Shown in pieces: positions 37,742 through 48,600 of a stretch of 64,000 nucleotides of DNA (the stretch's first letter is position 1; each line of letters opens with the position of its first letter). Origin of the DNA: Glandiceps talaboti (Eukaryota > Hemichordata > Enteropneusta > Spengelidae). The notes below the pieces were generated by a model, which saw only the letters and a program-made list of their open reading frames with translations, did not search any database and was not told the origin of the DNA. The stretch lies in assembly GCF_964340395.1 (NCBI RefSeq), contig NC_135553.1, positions 23,431,949 through 23,495,948 of the forward strand. The letters run 5' to 3'. A program made the position numbers and the translations under genes.

Positions 37742-40700
37742 CAAACAAACAACCTACCTGCCTGCGTTTGTAGCGATTGGTTCAGAAATGGATGAGAAAT
37801 GTTCATTGGAAACAATATCTTTCAATGGAAAGTTGCATTGACGTTACTGTCTATAAAATTCAGATAATCAATGTGTATTATGAACTAGTGTCAGTATAAC
37901 TGGTTACTTGTACTTTGTTTAAGGGAGCTGCCTTGGTACACATTTACACCGATGGATCTGTGTTACTGACACATGGTGGTATTGAGATGGGTCAAGGGTT
38001 ACACACCAAGACAATACAGATAGCTAGCCGTGTTCTACGTATACCGCCTGAACGTATTCATATAAATGAAGTGAGCACTGACAAAGTACCAAACACAATA
38101 GTCACTGGTGCATCTGCTGGAACTGAGATTTATGGGACTGCTGTTAAGGTGAGATACTAGTAGTTGGTTCCCAAAAAAGGGTACTATATGAAAATTATTT
38201 TTGATGGATAATGTGATATTTTGCACATGAAAATATTAATTGCTTAAAGTGGACACGTGAATGACGAATTTATAGTAATTTTGGATTTTCTTTTTTTGCC
38301 ATGTAGTTAAAAATCAAGCCCCTGTGGTTAAATGTGCAAACCTCCCATCACAGGGTACCTGATATTATCCGTAGAATTCGTTTATTGTGATGCCCTTATG
38401 TTGACTTAGAAAACAAAAAATATGTTTATACACTTACCATTTTCCGGCTTCTTATGTTCTATTTGACAGTAATGTCGTCATCGGTCTGGGCTATTCAGCC
38501 TGCCCTAAGGGAGATTAGACCACGCCCACAACGGCTGACCTGTCAGTCTAATGTTCTACGTGTGTATTCTATTCTAGATTGCCTGTGAAACATTAATGGA
38601 AAGACTACAACCTTTGATTAATGAGAATCCCAAAGGATCATGGAATGATTGGGTAAGTCTGTCTATATTGTATAGGTATAGTAGATATGTAATCTACAAA
38701 GGAGACACGACTATTATATTAGTATCGTTCAAGGAAATAATGCTACAAAAGTAACACAATTTCTTACCCAATCATGTCACCGTGTTTTGAAAATAAACTC
38801 TAACCCTGTATTCATTCGAGATAAATACAGATGTTTTTGTTTGAGGGTATATATGCATTACGTTTCTCGCAAAAATATTGGATGTGCATGAGACAACATT
38901 TTACGTTGACCGTATAAACTACATACATACATACATACATACATACATACATACATACATACATACATACATACATACATACATACATACATACATACAT
39001 ACATACATGCATGCATGCATGCATGCATGCGCGCGCGCACACACACACACACACACATACATACATACACACATACATACATACATACATACATACATAC
39101 ATACATACATACATACATACATACATACGTACATACATACTATTCATTTTAGAAAGAGACATCGGAATTACATATATTTGCTTGACATTCACAGATTAAT
39201 GCTGCTTACTTCAATAGAGTAAGTCTGTCTGCAACGGGATTTTTCAAGTGAGTTATACATTTCCTATATTTGACTATTCCCAGTAATTATCTAGATCTTA
39301 CAATAATTAGAATGGTATATCTATTCAGTACAAGTAGTAATCATAATATATGTATAAAAGTGGGGTTTATTTAGTTGTAAACAAGTGTCATTTTATCGCA
39401 AGATATAAGATGTTAGTAAAGCACGTGTACAGTATGCTTTTCTCAATTACTTACTACACACAAAAAATGACGAAAAGTTTCAATTTTTCTTCATCGGTAT
39501 CTGATACGAGTTAAATTTGTGAATTGATTTTTTTGTATTATCAGTGATCTTTGTTTTATACGAATTACTGGATGTGTCCAAAGACTAATGATAGAAGTCA
39601 CTGTAATATGTAATTTCTCAATCACTATCTTTTAACAAATTCAAATTTCAAATTCCAGACATCCCAGAAATCTAAAGTTCGACCCAAATAATCTGCAGGA
39701 GACGTGCACCAACTACCATTTCAGCTACGGTGCGGCTTGTTGTGAAGTTGAGATTGACTGTTTAACTGGTGATCATCAGTTAATACGTACCGATATTGTC
39801 ATGGACGTTGGAGATAGTTTGAATCCAGCACTGGATATTGGACAGGTATTTGAAAGATACAATGCAAATTGGGAGCGCCCTCAAAATTGGTAATTTGGAT
39901 AGAAATGCCCCCCCCCCCCTGCCCATGTCAGTCATCTTGACATTCTTGTTACCCTTGTCAATTTGTCAATTTGATGAGTTAATCATCGGTACCCATCATA
40001 TCAGTGTGGTTGCATCAATCGAAGTCAAATTTATTCCAAACGTGAAAAGCAATTCTATAATTAAAGTGCTAACTCTCACACATATAACAATTATTACTAA
40101 GGCCTAATAAAAAATATTGTGTGGTTCCGATTACGCTCAATTTTAGAATAAGTGGGGTTGGTAGATTTTATTATATTTTTTTTTTCATGTGTGAGTGTCT
40201 AGTTCAGGTTTTCCATTGTTTTCCAAATGGTCTCTGTGTTATTTATTTATTTATTTCTATCTATCAGATGTACAGCCAATTCAGAAGAACAGTTTTATAT
40301 TGTCTTTTTAAAAGTTGATATCAGTTTCCGCGTCCACTATTTCTCGTGAGACTTCCCAATTTTTACCGTCGATTTTATTATTTTTCTCGAAAAAGTTTTT
40401 AAAAAAAATTCGTTTAGGGTCAGCAGTGAAAATCTAGGTGGGGTCGGGTAATAGGAACCAAACAATGATTTTTTAAGCCTTTGGTGTTATTGGTATTTTT
40501 TTCAACCAAGATAAAACGTCTGAATAGATATTTTTATATGGTAAACTTTATTATGTAAAAGAAGAGTTTATTTCAATCTGTTTTTTGTTTAGGTGTCGTA
40601 CGAATCTAGTGCCTCGGTCAATAAAAACAAGACTCTAGTGTAAATTTAAAACTCTCAAAACAAACAGAAATGTTGAGTGGTGTCACATTCGACATGGTCT

Positions 40701-43221
40701 GATGAAATAAACCTGTACAATAAAGGAAAGCAATGCAATTATCCAGAGCATAGCAGTTGACATATACACACGCAAAACCGTGCTAATGACTCAATCAACA
40801 GTGGAGAAAATTGGTAAGAACCTGACTGATAAAGTTCAGCAGTACAGGTAGTCTATCAGCTAGCCCTCGGATGTTCTTCCGATAAAATACGACACACAGC
40901 CGAACAACGCTATCGAGGATGTTCGGGCAAGCCCTCACATGCGAACTTCGTTCGCTTATAGTTATAGCATCGAAAGAAAGCCCGAACGTCTAGCAGCAAG
41001 ACTACAGTACAGGTAGTGCTACCACAATATTGTGTTTTGTTTTATAAACCATAGACCCTCCACCCTCCACGAGGGTCTATGTATAAACATACTCTAACTG
41101 ACGAAGAGTCTGCTGAAAGCTGCTAATTACAAAACAAATGTGCAACATATAATGTAAGTATTTCCTACAACTAACAAATTGAACTGAAGAGAGGTTGAGG
41201 GATGTTTGTTTTCTGAATCAGTAAAGGTAATCCACTTTCTCGTCGTCTCTTTAGATTGAAGGTGCATTCATCATGGGATATGGTCTGTACGTGCACGAGG
41301 ATATACGATATTCCAAGCAAGGAAACCTGTTGACAAAGGGACCAGGAATGTATAACCTGCCACGGGTTGGTTATATACCAAGTCAGTTTAATGTAACCAT
41401 GCTGGAAGGAGCACCTTGTAAAGTTGGGCTGTATTCGTCTAAGGTGAGTTTCGCCCATTTCGCTTTCCTGGTCACAGGCACCAAGCCTTCAGTGGCCATA
41501 TCGTTAATACTAGAGGTTTTCTCCCTATCTCTTTACTGGCAGCTTGTCAAGCACATTCTAGATTATTTACCCCGATGTGTTAATATCATGACTTTTTAAT
41601 ATAATTATCTAGAAAAGAACAACGGCACAGATGTGACCGGCACAATAATGGTATTGAACAGAGAATGCTTGCAACAAATACTAAATATAAACCTTTTCAG
41701 AGAAGAAACTGTCTCAGAAATATCGTAACACACGATTTTGTCTGATTTTAAACAAGAATTTCAGTTTGGGATGTATTTAGGAACACAGAAACATACATTA
41801 TGGTATTTGAAGATCAAAAGTATTAAATATACTAACTTAAAATTTTGTTGAGAGAACTGATATCACATATATAGGCAAACACACAGACAACGCCCGACAC
41901 TGTGTTGTGAATTGATTGTAGGAGGTAATACTTAAGAATAAATGTATTTACAGCCAAAATGATGTAGGCTTGGCGTTTCACTCATGACGTAACATGACAT
42001 TTATTACACCCACTCAGACAACTTCTATTGCAAAAGAAACGATTACATAGGTGCCGTACACAGTGGGGATGTAGAAGTAGTCAAGTTTAAATGTTGATTA
42101 TCAGTTAGAAAATAAACAATTGCAGCCATTAAATATAAACTCACAAAGTCCACCGTAATGTTTTCTTCATTAGAAGCATGTTGTTACTGCACTGTAAAAG
42201 AATAGCAATGCTAATCAGTGTTCAATGTGATTGGGCAAAGGATCCTGATGTGTGTTTTGTCTCTGTTATTGTTTGTCTAGACTTGAAATATGTCTATCTT
42301 TGTGTCAAGAACGTAATGTACCATCAGTGGTACACCAAGCCTAAGTCATTTTAGCTATATCTATACATGGCCGTGCTTTCACTCTTGACACGTTCTATCC
42401 CATCCATTTTGAAAATAGCAGTTTCTGTTGATATTGATTTATTGATTAGGCGATGGGAGAATCTCCGCTTCTCCTTGGTACAGCTGTTCTGATGGCAATC
42501 AAGAACGCCATAATGTCAGCAAGATCGGATGCTGGATTGTCAGGATATTTCCGTTTAGATAGTCCTGCAACGTCTGACAGAATTCGACTTGCCTGCATTG
42601 ACAAGTTTACTGATAAAGTCCAAGACGAAACGGTATGTGATTTATTCTAATTTTTCGATTTAAAGATTTTAACCATCAATGTTCTACATATCTCCATCCA
42701 CTCAAAGATGTTGCTATATCATGGAACTCTGCAAGGTGCAACACATGAAAAATGCGAGATTCAAAGCAACAAAAATGAATATAATGCTCAACATAACAAC
42801 ATGACATTATCTTGCCATTCGATTTAAATCCATAGTGACGTGGCGGCCACATTTATATAAGGCCTAAAAAATTGTTTGGTTCCGGTTACCCAACCCCCAC
42901 CTAGTTTTTCACGCCGACCCTAAACTTGTTTTTACGTATTCGAGAAAAAAACAAAATTGCAAAAATTATGAAGTCTCGCAAGAAATAATCTTAGTGGATG
43001 TGGAAACTGACATCAACTACAAAGACAATAAGTTCCAATCTTCCTGGCTGTACATCTGATGAGAAGAAACCAATAACACAGAGACTATATGTGAAAGAAG
43101 TCTTGCGTAAAATAGACATTGCTGTTGCGATACCATTACCTCATACCATTATATATCATTCAACGTATGTCCTTTTTTAATATTACAGGAAACCGAAGAC
43201 TGCTTCTTTGTAAGGCCATAA
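19786..43221 (+). CDS. Xanthine dehydrogenase/aldehyde oxidase family molybdo-flavoenzyme
   Basis: Exons: 19786-19854, 21216-21273, 21822-21918, 23339-23447, 23963-24151, 24343-24399, 24596-24676, 25303-25444, 25782-25949, 26948-27024, 27811-27907, 28181-28290, 28618-28811, 29089-29242, 29480-29581, 30072-30189, 30788-30839, 31154-31286, 31665-31784, 33199-33417, 34208-34341, 34754-34928, 36104-36295, 37107-37255, 37509-37590, 37924-38148, 38578-38652, 39195-39247, 39659-39845, 41255-41443, 42450-42632, 43189-43221. Total 4023 nt, 1340 residues (human XDH 1333). 2Fe-2S cysteines: 52, 57, 60, 82 and 122, 125, 157, 159. The FAD domain has TFFTGYRQT, as in XDH. The molybdenum domain has GGGFGGK (810), MRGFGRPQG and [10 protein letters not shown] (catalytic Glu1273). 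Bovine Glu802 is Leu811, Phe1009 is Leu1019 and Thr1010 is Val1020; Arg880 is kept (Arg889). Introns 2 and 3 look U12-type. A cytosolic hydroxylase; the substrate may not be xanthine. Confidence 0.95.
19874..19900. repeat. Short CCATAGAC hairpin
   Basis: CCATAGACCGTCCACCAACG followed by TCTATGG forms a small hairpin about 20 bases after the exon 1 donor. A similar one is at 41050-41082. Confidence 0.5.
20577..20653. repeat. GT-rich microsatellite
   Basis: A GT/GGGG/GTGCGT tract in intron 1 of the oxidoreductase gene. Confidence 0.85.
21034..21118. repeat. GTTT then GT microsatellite
   Basis: A TTTG tract followed by a GT tract, about 100 bases before exon 2 of the oxidoreductase gene; it contributes T-rich sequence upstream of the acceptor. 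Confidence 0.9.
21274..21821 (+). other. U12-type intron (intron 2 of the oxidoreductase)
   Basis: The donor is GTATCCTTT, an exact U12 5' consensus. The branch site TCCTTAAC is at 21804-21811, with its A (21810) 11 bases before the 3' end of the intron (TTCAG, 21821). Splicing here restores [18 protein letters not shown] across the junction, matching the family. Using the later CAG at 21833 would delete four conserved residues. Confidence 0.88.
21919..23338 (+). other. Probable U12-type intron (intron 3 of the oxidoreductase)
   Basis: The donor is GTATCCTTA, again the U12 5' consensus. The 3' end is TTCCTATTGTTAAAG, where TTCCTAT may be a weaker branch site. The join gives [14 protein letters not shown], in register with the family and including the fourth cysteine of the first cluster. 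Confidence 0.7.
22558..22886. repeat. Inverted-repeat element in intron 3
   Basis: The left arm TTTTATGATTTCATATCACA ... GATTGCCAAGAA pairs with the right arm TTCTTGGCAATC ... TGTGAAATCATAAAAC. A MITE-like palindrome of about 330 bp lying inside the U12-type intron 3. Confidence 0.7.
26640..26770. repeat. Penelope-like repeat fragment 1
   Basis: Contains CTTGAAGAAGG and CTGAAACGTTGAA, motifs typical of Penelope-like retroelement ends. These are followed by GCTCTACCACTGCGGTATAG and by CAGATTGATACTCACCGAGT leading into a TA run. The last two segments recur at 27460-27530. Intronic, upstream of exon 10. Confidence 0.5.
27193..27254. repeat. TA dinucleotide repeat 1
   Basis: An uninterrupted TA tract in intron 10 of the oxidoreductase gene; the first of three that separate copies of a Penelope-like unit. 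Confidence 0.97.
27282..27326 (-). ncRNA. Hammerhead ribozyme-like motif 1
   Basis: Minus strand: GUGU, CUGAUGA, U, CGCA-AUA-UGCG, U, GAA, ACU-CCG-AGU, U, ACAC. Stem I is GUGU/ACAC, stem II is CGCA/UGCG and stem III is ACU/AGU, with the invariant CUGAUGA and GAA boxes. Cleavage would follow the U before ACAC. A U-U pair at the base of stem II is non-ideal. Confidence 0.6.
27330..27380. repeat. TA dinucleotide repeat 2
   Basis: TA tract between the two hammerhead-like units. Confidence 0.97.
27409..27453 (-). ncRNA. Hammerhead ribozyme-like motif 2
   Basis: Identical core to motif 1 (27282-27326), 127 bases away: the same CUGAUGA and GAA boxes and the same three stems on the minus strand. 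Confidence 0.6.
27529..27608. repeat. TA dinucleotide repeat 3
   Basis: A TA tract of about 80 bases closing the Penelope-like segment, 200 bases before exon 11. Confidence 0.97.
28856..28918. repeat. TGTC microsatellite
   Basis: TGTC tract starting 45 bases after exon 13 of the oxidoreductase gene. Confidence 0.95.
29263..29441. repeat. TGTC/GTAT compound microsatellite
   Basis: TGTC units then GTAT/GCAT units fill most of the 237-base intron 14, from 20 bases after the donor to 40 bases before exon 15. Confidence 0.95.
31840..32028. repeat. Compound GT/TGTC/TATG/GAGT microsatellite
   Basis: Four different simple motifs in a row in intron 19 of the oxidoreductase gene, starting 56 bases after the donor. 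Confidence 0.95.
33942..33989. repeat. ATTC microsatellite
   Basis: ATTC tract in intron 20 of the oxidoreductase gene. Confidence 0.95.
35717..35794. repeat. AATC microsatellite
   Basis: AATC tract in intron 22 of the oxidoreductase gene. The following ATATTTATTGCATAGCAACA may belong to an interspersed repeat that seeded the tract. Confidence 0.9.
37386..37473. repeat. CATA microsatellite
   Basis: CATA tract ending 35 bases before exon 25 of the oxidoreductase gene. Confidence 0.95.
37685..37751. repeat. AAC/AAT/AAAC microsatellite
   Basis: Compound tract in intron 25 of the oxidoreductase gene. Confidence 0.95.
38922..39139. repeat. CATA/CATG/GC/CA compound microsatellite
   Basis: About 218 bases of CATA units with a central CATG, GCGC and CACA interruption, ending 55 bases before exon 28. 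The central block is locally able to form Z-DNA or hairpins. Confidence 0.95.
40098..40482. repeat. MITE family 1, copy d
   Basis: Full-length copy (about 385 bp): TAAGGCCTAATAAAAAATAT at the left, GGAACCAAACAATGATTTTT then TTAAGCC at the right. Intron 29 of the oxidoreductase gene. Among the best-preserved copies in the window. Confidence 0.8.
41050..41082. repeat. CATAGACCCTC hairpin
   Basis: CATAGACCCTCCACCCTCCA followed by CGAGGGTCTATG: a short perfect stem with a small loop, intron 29. Related to the hairpin at 19874. Confidence 0.55.
42858..43091. repeat. MITE family 1, copy e (truncated)
   Basis: Begins ATAAGGCCTAAAAAATTGTT and ends within the GAAACCAATAACACAGAGAC block, without a right terminus. 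It fills half of the last intron of the oxidoreductase gene. Confidence 0.75.
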
Positions 43222-43312
43222 ACAACAGAAAACCCGACGTTGAAAAGTGCATTGATTGATGCCTCCGACTTAAACTGAGATTATGCTGTGGGTGAAAGAG
43301 AAGTCGTTGGAA

Positions 43313-43318
43313 AATAAA
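43313..43318 (+). terminator. Poly(A) signal of the oxidoreductase gene
   Basis: AATAAA, 92 bases after the TAA stop. Position and sequence fit a metazoan polyadenylation signal. Confidence 0.6.
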
Positions 43319-45654
43319 ACATGCAACAACTTCCCTCTGTTTCCTTGAAAGATATATGCGTCACATAATGACGTGAGACGTAAATAGTTTTTCGTCTTTC
43401 TAGTTCCTCTAAGTATGGGACTACTAATAAATCAAGAAATATATTATTATGGTTGACGTCGAAATATTGCCATATTTTTGCATGATGGTTCATTTATTGA
43501 TAGAGTTTTGTCATCGGTATATGTGAGGTATATGGTCTCCCGCCATAACACTGATAATTATGAGTCGTACTTACTCGCGTTAGGTGCCTGGGCGGATTTA
43601 ACTCGCCTAGTTCCTAACTTTGGTTATATAATAGGAATAAAAGAACATGTTATGTCAGTGATTATAACGTCGCAACCCACAGCCTGTTTTTACGGCAACG
43701 TTCTTAACGAGCCTCCCACCTATATTATCAAGTTATGTGAAAAAAAGACGAATGTATCGAAAGAAAAGTCTCTTTTTCGCATCTTAATGTCATTCCTAGA
43801 TTACATATCATCTCTTTGCATTGAAATTGTATTTTAGAATTCATTTCGAGAATTACAGTGTACTTGTAGTTTATAGCTCTGTGTTAAATCTGCTTATACT
43901 ACCTTTGATCAAATGCACTATTTTAATGTCAACAACCCAATACCACCTATATTATCAAAGGTACATGTACTTGATAATAATTTATTTACTCTTCTCTGTT
44001 ATGTGGTAATAAATTGCTGGTATTAAGGTTTATTAAACTCAATGGTCTCCACTTATCTGGTGTGTGTGTCTTTTTTGCGTTATTGTATTCTGATGTTAAA
44101 TACTATCTAAACTACTTCCAAGGATAAGTATTTTCACAAAATGGAAACTTGTTAAAAATATTGACTGTTACAAAGGTCATTGCTGGGAAGATTACAAAGA
44201 TTATTTAGCCAATAGATTTTCTAAATCTGTGACATGAGAATATACAGTGTAAATGACAATATGCCCTTGATAGGATAAATAGACAGAGTCAAACAGACAC
44301 AGATGAACCAACAAAATTCATTGAAAGTATGACATGAGTTTTATTTCTTATCAATTCATTACACCTTAGCATACCCAAATATAAGCTTCAACAAACCCTT
44401 GTAACAATACTATTAGCTTGGGCTAACTGTCTAAAACAGATACATACTTGTACATGTACTTGTATACTTACTAGAAATACCATTTCATTCACTGATTTTC
44501 ATATAGATGCGAAATATATCAGACTGCACACATACCCTAACTAGCTTATAGCTTTAAATACTTATTTTAAAGATATCAATATGTCCATCGTTTTCCAGGA
44601 ATATTGTCTATCTCTTCAATGCTGACAAACAAGGAATAAAAATGTTGATAAATCTTGTATTCCCAAATTCCCAATTCCATACATTTGATTGGTAGTGTTC
44701 CCTAATTACATGATTTTCCTTCAAAATTTAGAAGGGATTTTTGAACCTTTCTTGTGAATAAACTCCCACTTGCGAAATTCCTTTCTGACACTTGTAAATC
44801 AAAACAGGTCTTTCAAGCAGCTAATATATGAGTGTTGCATTACAAAATTTACTATACCATGCTTTCAATAGCATGCTGTAAGTAATAAAGTATGTGTGTG
44901 TATAAAAGACCCTACCTAATGCTAACACTTGTTAGCGTACATGCCGCAATGACAATGCAAATGTCAATGTATTTTGAATACACACTATACTATATATTAT
45001 AAAATCTCCTAAAGGAAAATCCATCTTGATTTTGGTCTGACCAAAAGTTACATTACTAAGAATATTTACACGTGGTGCAACTGTTTTTGAGATTCTATGA
45101 AGTGCATGTGTTGGATGTGATACAGAAATATATGTTCAAATATATGTAAAGGTAGCACATGCACATTTGATCAGCAACGACTACTGAGAGATGCCAGGAT
45201 GCAGCAATAGTGTATTTACGAACAGCAGCTGACAACTTAATGATACATGTGTTTACGGTAGAATGTGCCTGTGGACAAATTTATTTGAAAATCGAACTTC
45301 ATAAAATCTCTCCAAACTTTGCCCTTTGGAGGTGTGTTCCCAGTCCTTTTGAAACAATAAAGGAAAGTTTGTGATTCACCATCTTGTTTCTGGGGAATTC
45401 GACAATATCTTTTATTAAGTAGTACTCAGTGGCCATATTGGATTCTAAAATGACTTACTTTTCAAATCATTTTCCCTTTATTTCAAACATTTATGTGATA
45501 ACCTCTGTTTTGTTTTCTTGATTATAACTGAGATTGGGGTTGAGTTTTCTTGATCAAAGTAACAGCAAAAGATTTTCATTTCCAAGGCTCATACCACATT
45601 AAGAGCATTGTAGTATGTTGATTTTGTAATTGGTGAATTACATGTCTGCATTCC
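43319..45654. other. Intergenic space between convergent genes
   Basis: Separates the oxidoreductase 3' end from the 3' end of SGSH copy B. The longest open frame (43478-43837, 119 codons) has no recognisable features. TTTATT at 45477-45482 (AATAAA on the minus strand) may be the poly(A) signal for SGSH copy B, about 175 bases past its stop. Confidence 0.45.
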
Positions 45655-48600
45655 TCAGGGAAGATTAAGGAGTGAGAGACATGATTGATCATGTGAATAA
45701 TATCCCATATCAAGTAATATGCCTTCAGGGTAACATCTCCATGGATCACCAGTCTGCCATTGCCATGCAACGAGCTTCTTCTTCAGGTCTTCAAAAAGAG
45801 TTTTATGTTGTGGGTCGTTAGCTAAGTTGTTCAGTTCATGTGGGTCTTTCTCAATGTCAAACATCTCCCATTCATCCCTGTAGTAGTATTGATGTAAAGT
45901 CTTAAACCAGTGTGTTTGCTGATGTGCAATTGTACGATTGAAGATGTCCAACATAGTTTCAGAAAGGGCAATATCTGATGCAATTGGGTATGGCATTCTA
46001 TAGTTCAGATTATGAATCAAGTGATAGTTCTTGTGACGAATGACTCTCATTGGATAAGCCATGGTGACCTCGTGGAAATCATGACTGGCATGTACTGTAT
46101 CGTAGCCTTGTTCTTTAAGCATGGATGGCAGGAGTGTCTTTCCAGTCAGTTTAACTTGGTCGCTGAATATCTTGTAGTTTGGGTAGGAGACATTAAACCA
46201 GTCTAAAACAGTTGGTACAATATCAAGTGTACTAACCATGTCATTACTCTCCTGCCCCCAGCGTTCTTTGTGAAAGGGAGATGATACTATGAAAGGTTCT
46301 CCCATTCCTTTCTCATATAGATTGGTTTTAGCATTAGGGAAAGGTATTCCATTGTCAGAGGTGAATATAACCAGTGTGTTATCAGCAAACCCAGCATCTT
46401 GAAGTTCCTTCATGAAAAGACCAATACCTGAGAAGAAAACGATCATTTAAAGATAAAATATCAATGGCAGTGACAACCAGGTCTGCACAATTATCTTGTA
46501 GTTGGTAGACCATTTCAATTTATGCATACCATTTACATTAATGGCAGTGACAACCAGGTCTGCACAATTATCTTGTAGTTGGTAGATCATTTCAATTTAT
46601 GCATACTATTTGCATCAATTACCATATCACCTGAATTACCTTGTCAATTGGTGGACAATTTCAATTTATGGATACTGTTTGCATCAATTACCATATGAGC
46701 TCAATTACCTTGTCAATTGGTGGACAATTTCAATTTAGTATATCATTTGCATAAATTTCCATGATGATATCAGAATATTATTTTTAACTACAAACTTCAA
46801 AGCATAAAGTTTGAATTCTGTATTCTAAAATTAGTATTTATATCTTATAAGTGCAGCAATATGGACTAAACATGATCTGAACCAAAATTTCCTTTAGCTC
46901 TGCTAAATATTCACCCACACAAATGTGACATGGGCCTTAGCACAAAATTGAGCTGCAGTCTAGTGGGTCACATAAATGCATTCTTTAGTCAAGTATGAAA
47001 GTATACTTCCTAATCTCTATGAAAGTTTGTGTTGCAGGGAATATACATAGCTTGAAAGATCCATCACTGTTTCTACTTATTTGGAGTAGCGAATGGTTAT
47101 AAGTAAGTGGACCAACAACTGGATCTTTCCGACTATGAGTACGCATTATTTAAAAAATTGTCAAAATTAATCTAAAATGAAAATACCGCCAATGGCGTTG
47201 TAGCACAACTGTAGTTTTTAAAAATGTTTATCCATATGCTAGTCTATGCTAAAAATAGGTGTTTATTTGCTGAATAACTATCCAGTTGCCTATCCAACCA
47301 TGTTGCTATCTTTACGATAAATGCTATCATTTGGCTGTTGCTATGGGCGTGGTCATGTTGTTAGATATATTTGCATACATTTGTGTATGTTTTTGTTCAC
47401 TTGTGTATGAATTCCTGATATTGTCTTTGCAATATATGTGATCATTTGGCTGTTGCTATGGGCGTGGTCTTGTTGCTAGGAAAATTTACATACATTTTTT
47501 GAATGTTTATTCAATTGTCTATTAAACCCTGTTGTTATCTTTGTGAAATACACCACCGTTTGGCTGTTGCTATGGGCGTGGTCATGGTTACTAGGGTATT
47601 TGCATACATTTTTTGAATGTTTACTCATCTGTCTTTCTATTCCTGTTGTTATCTTTGCAATATACGTGATTATTTGGCTGTTGTTATGGGCGTGGTCTTG
47701 TTGCTATGCAAATTTACATACATTTTTTGGATGTTTATTCAATTATCTATTAAACCCTGTTGTTATCTTTGTGAAATACACCACCGTTTGGTTGTTGCTA
47801 TGGGCGTGGTCATGGTTGCTAGGGTATTTGCATACATTTTTTGAATGTTTACTCACTTGCTTACCAGATGATGTTGTTATTTGACCAAAATATACTGTCA
47901 TTTGGTTGTTGCTAAAGGGTGTGGTCATGGTTGCTAGGGCCAATTTTGTCAAAATGTTTTAAAGAAAATCTGCAGAATAACAGTTTCAGAAACATCTTGC
48001 CAAGTTTCAGACTAATTGACCAAGTACTTTTTGAGATATAAGTTTTTGACCAAAAATGAACATTTTTACACCTAATTTGCATATCACTCATGGAATCATG
48101 GTATGCTTAATATTTCTTCGTCCATACATCCCTAGATACATTCCCATTAAATTTCAGCCCAATCTGCTCAGTAGTTTTAGAATTATAGATTTTTAACCAA
48201 AAAGACACATTTTTAGCCCTAATTTGCATATCACTGATGGAATCATCCCGTCATGAACAAATCTTACTTTACACCCCCTTAAGAATGTTCCCACCAAATT
48301 TCGCACCAATCTGCCCAGTAGTTTCTGAGTTTAAGTTTTTTGACCAAAAATCACATTTTTTGACCCAAATCACACACCTGTGATGCGATCATTTTGATTT
48401 GAACAATTTCCCAACTAGACACCCAAAGTAATGGACCCACCAAATATCGTGGCAATCGGTTCAGCGATTTTTGACTTTAAGTTGTTTACACACACACACA
48501 CACACACACATCCACACACACACACACACACAGACAGACAGACGCCGGGCGATCCCTATAGCACTACTGAACAAGTTCAGTTGTGCTAAAAAACTACAGT

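Noticed and set aside
35717-39139. Regular repeats that might suggest a CRISPR-like array
   Set aside because: They are uninterrupted tetranucleotide microsatellites without spacers, in a eukaryotic intron.
38812-39222. Open frames of repeating Met-Tyr-Val-Cys or Tyr-Ile-His-Thr
   Set aside because: Translations of a CATA microsatellite; also seen at 29250-29480, 27190-27690 and 31766-32008.
43478-43837. 119-codon open frame between convergent genes
   Set aside because: No recognisable motif, no splice context and AT-rich composition; probably chance.
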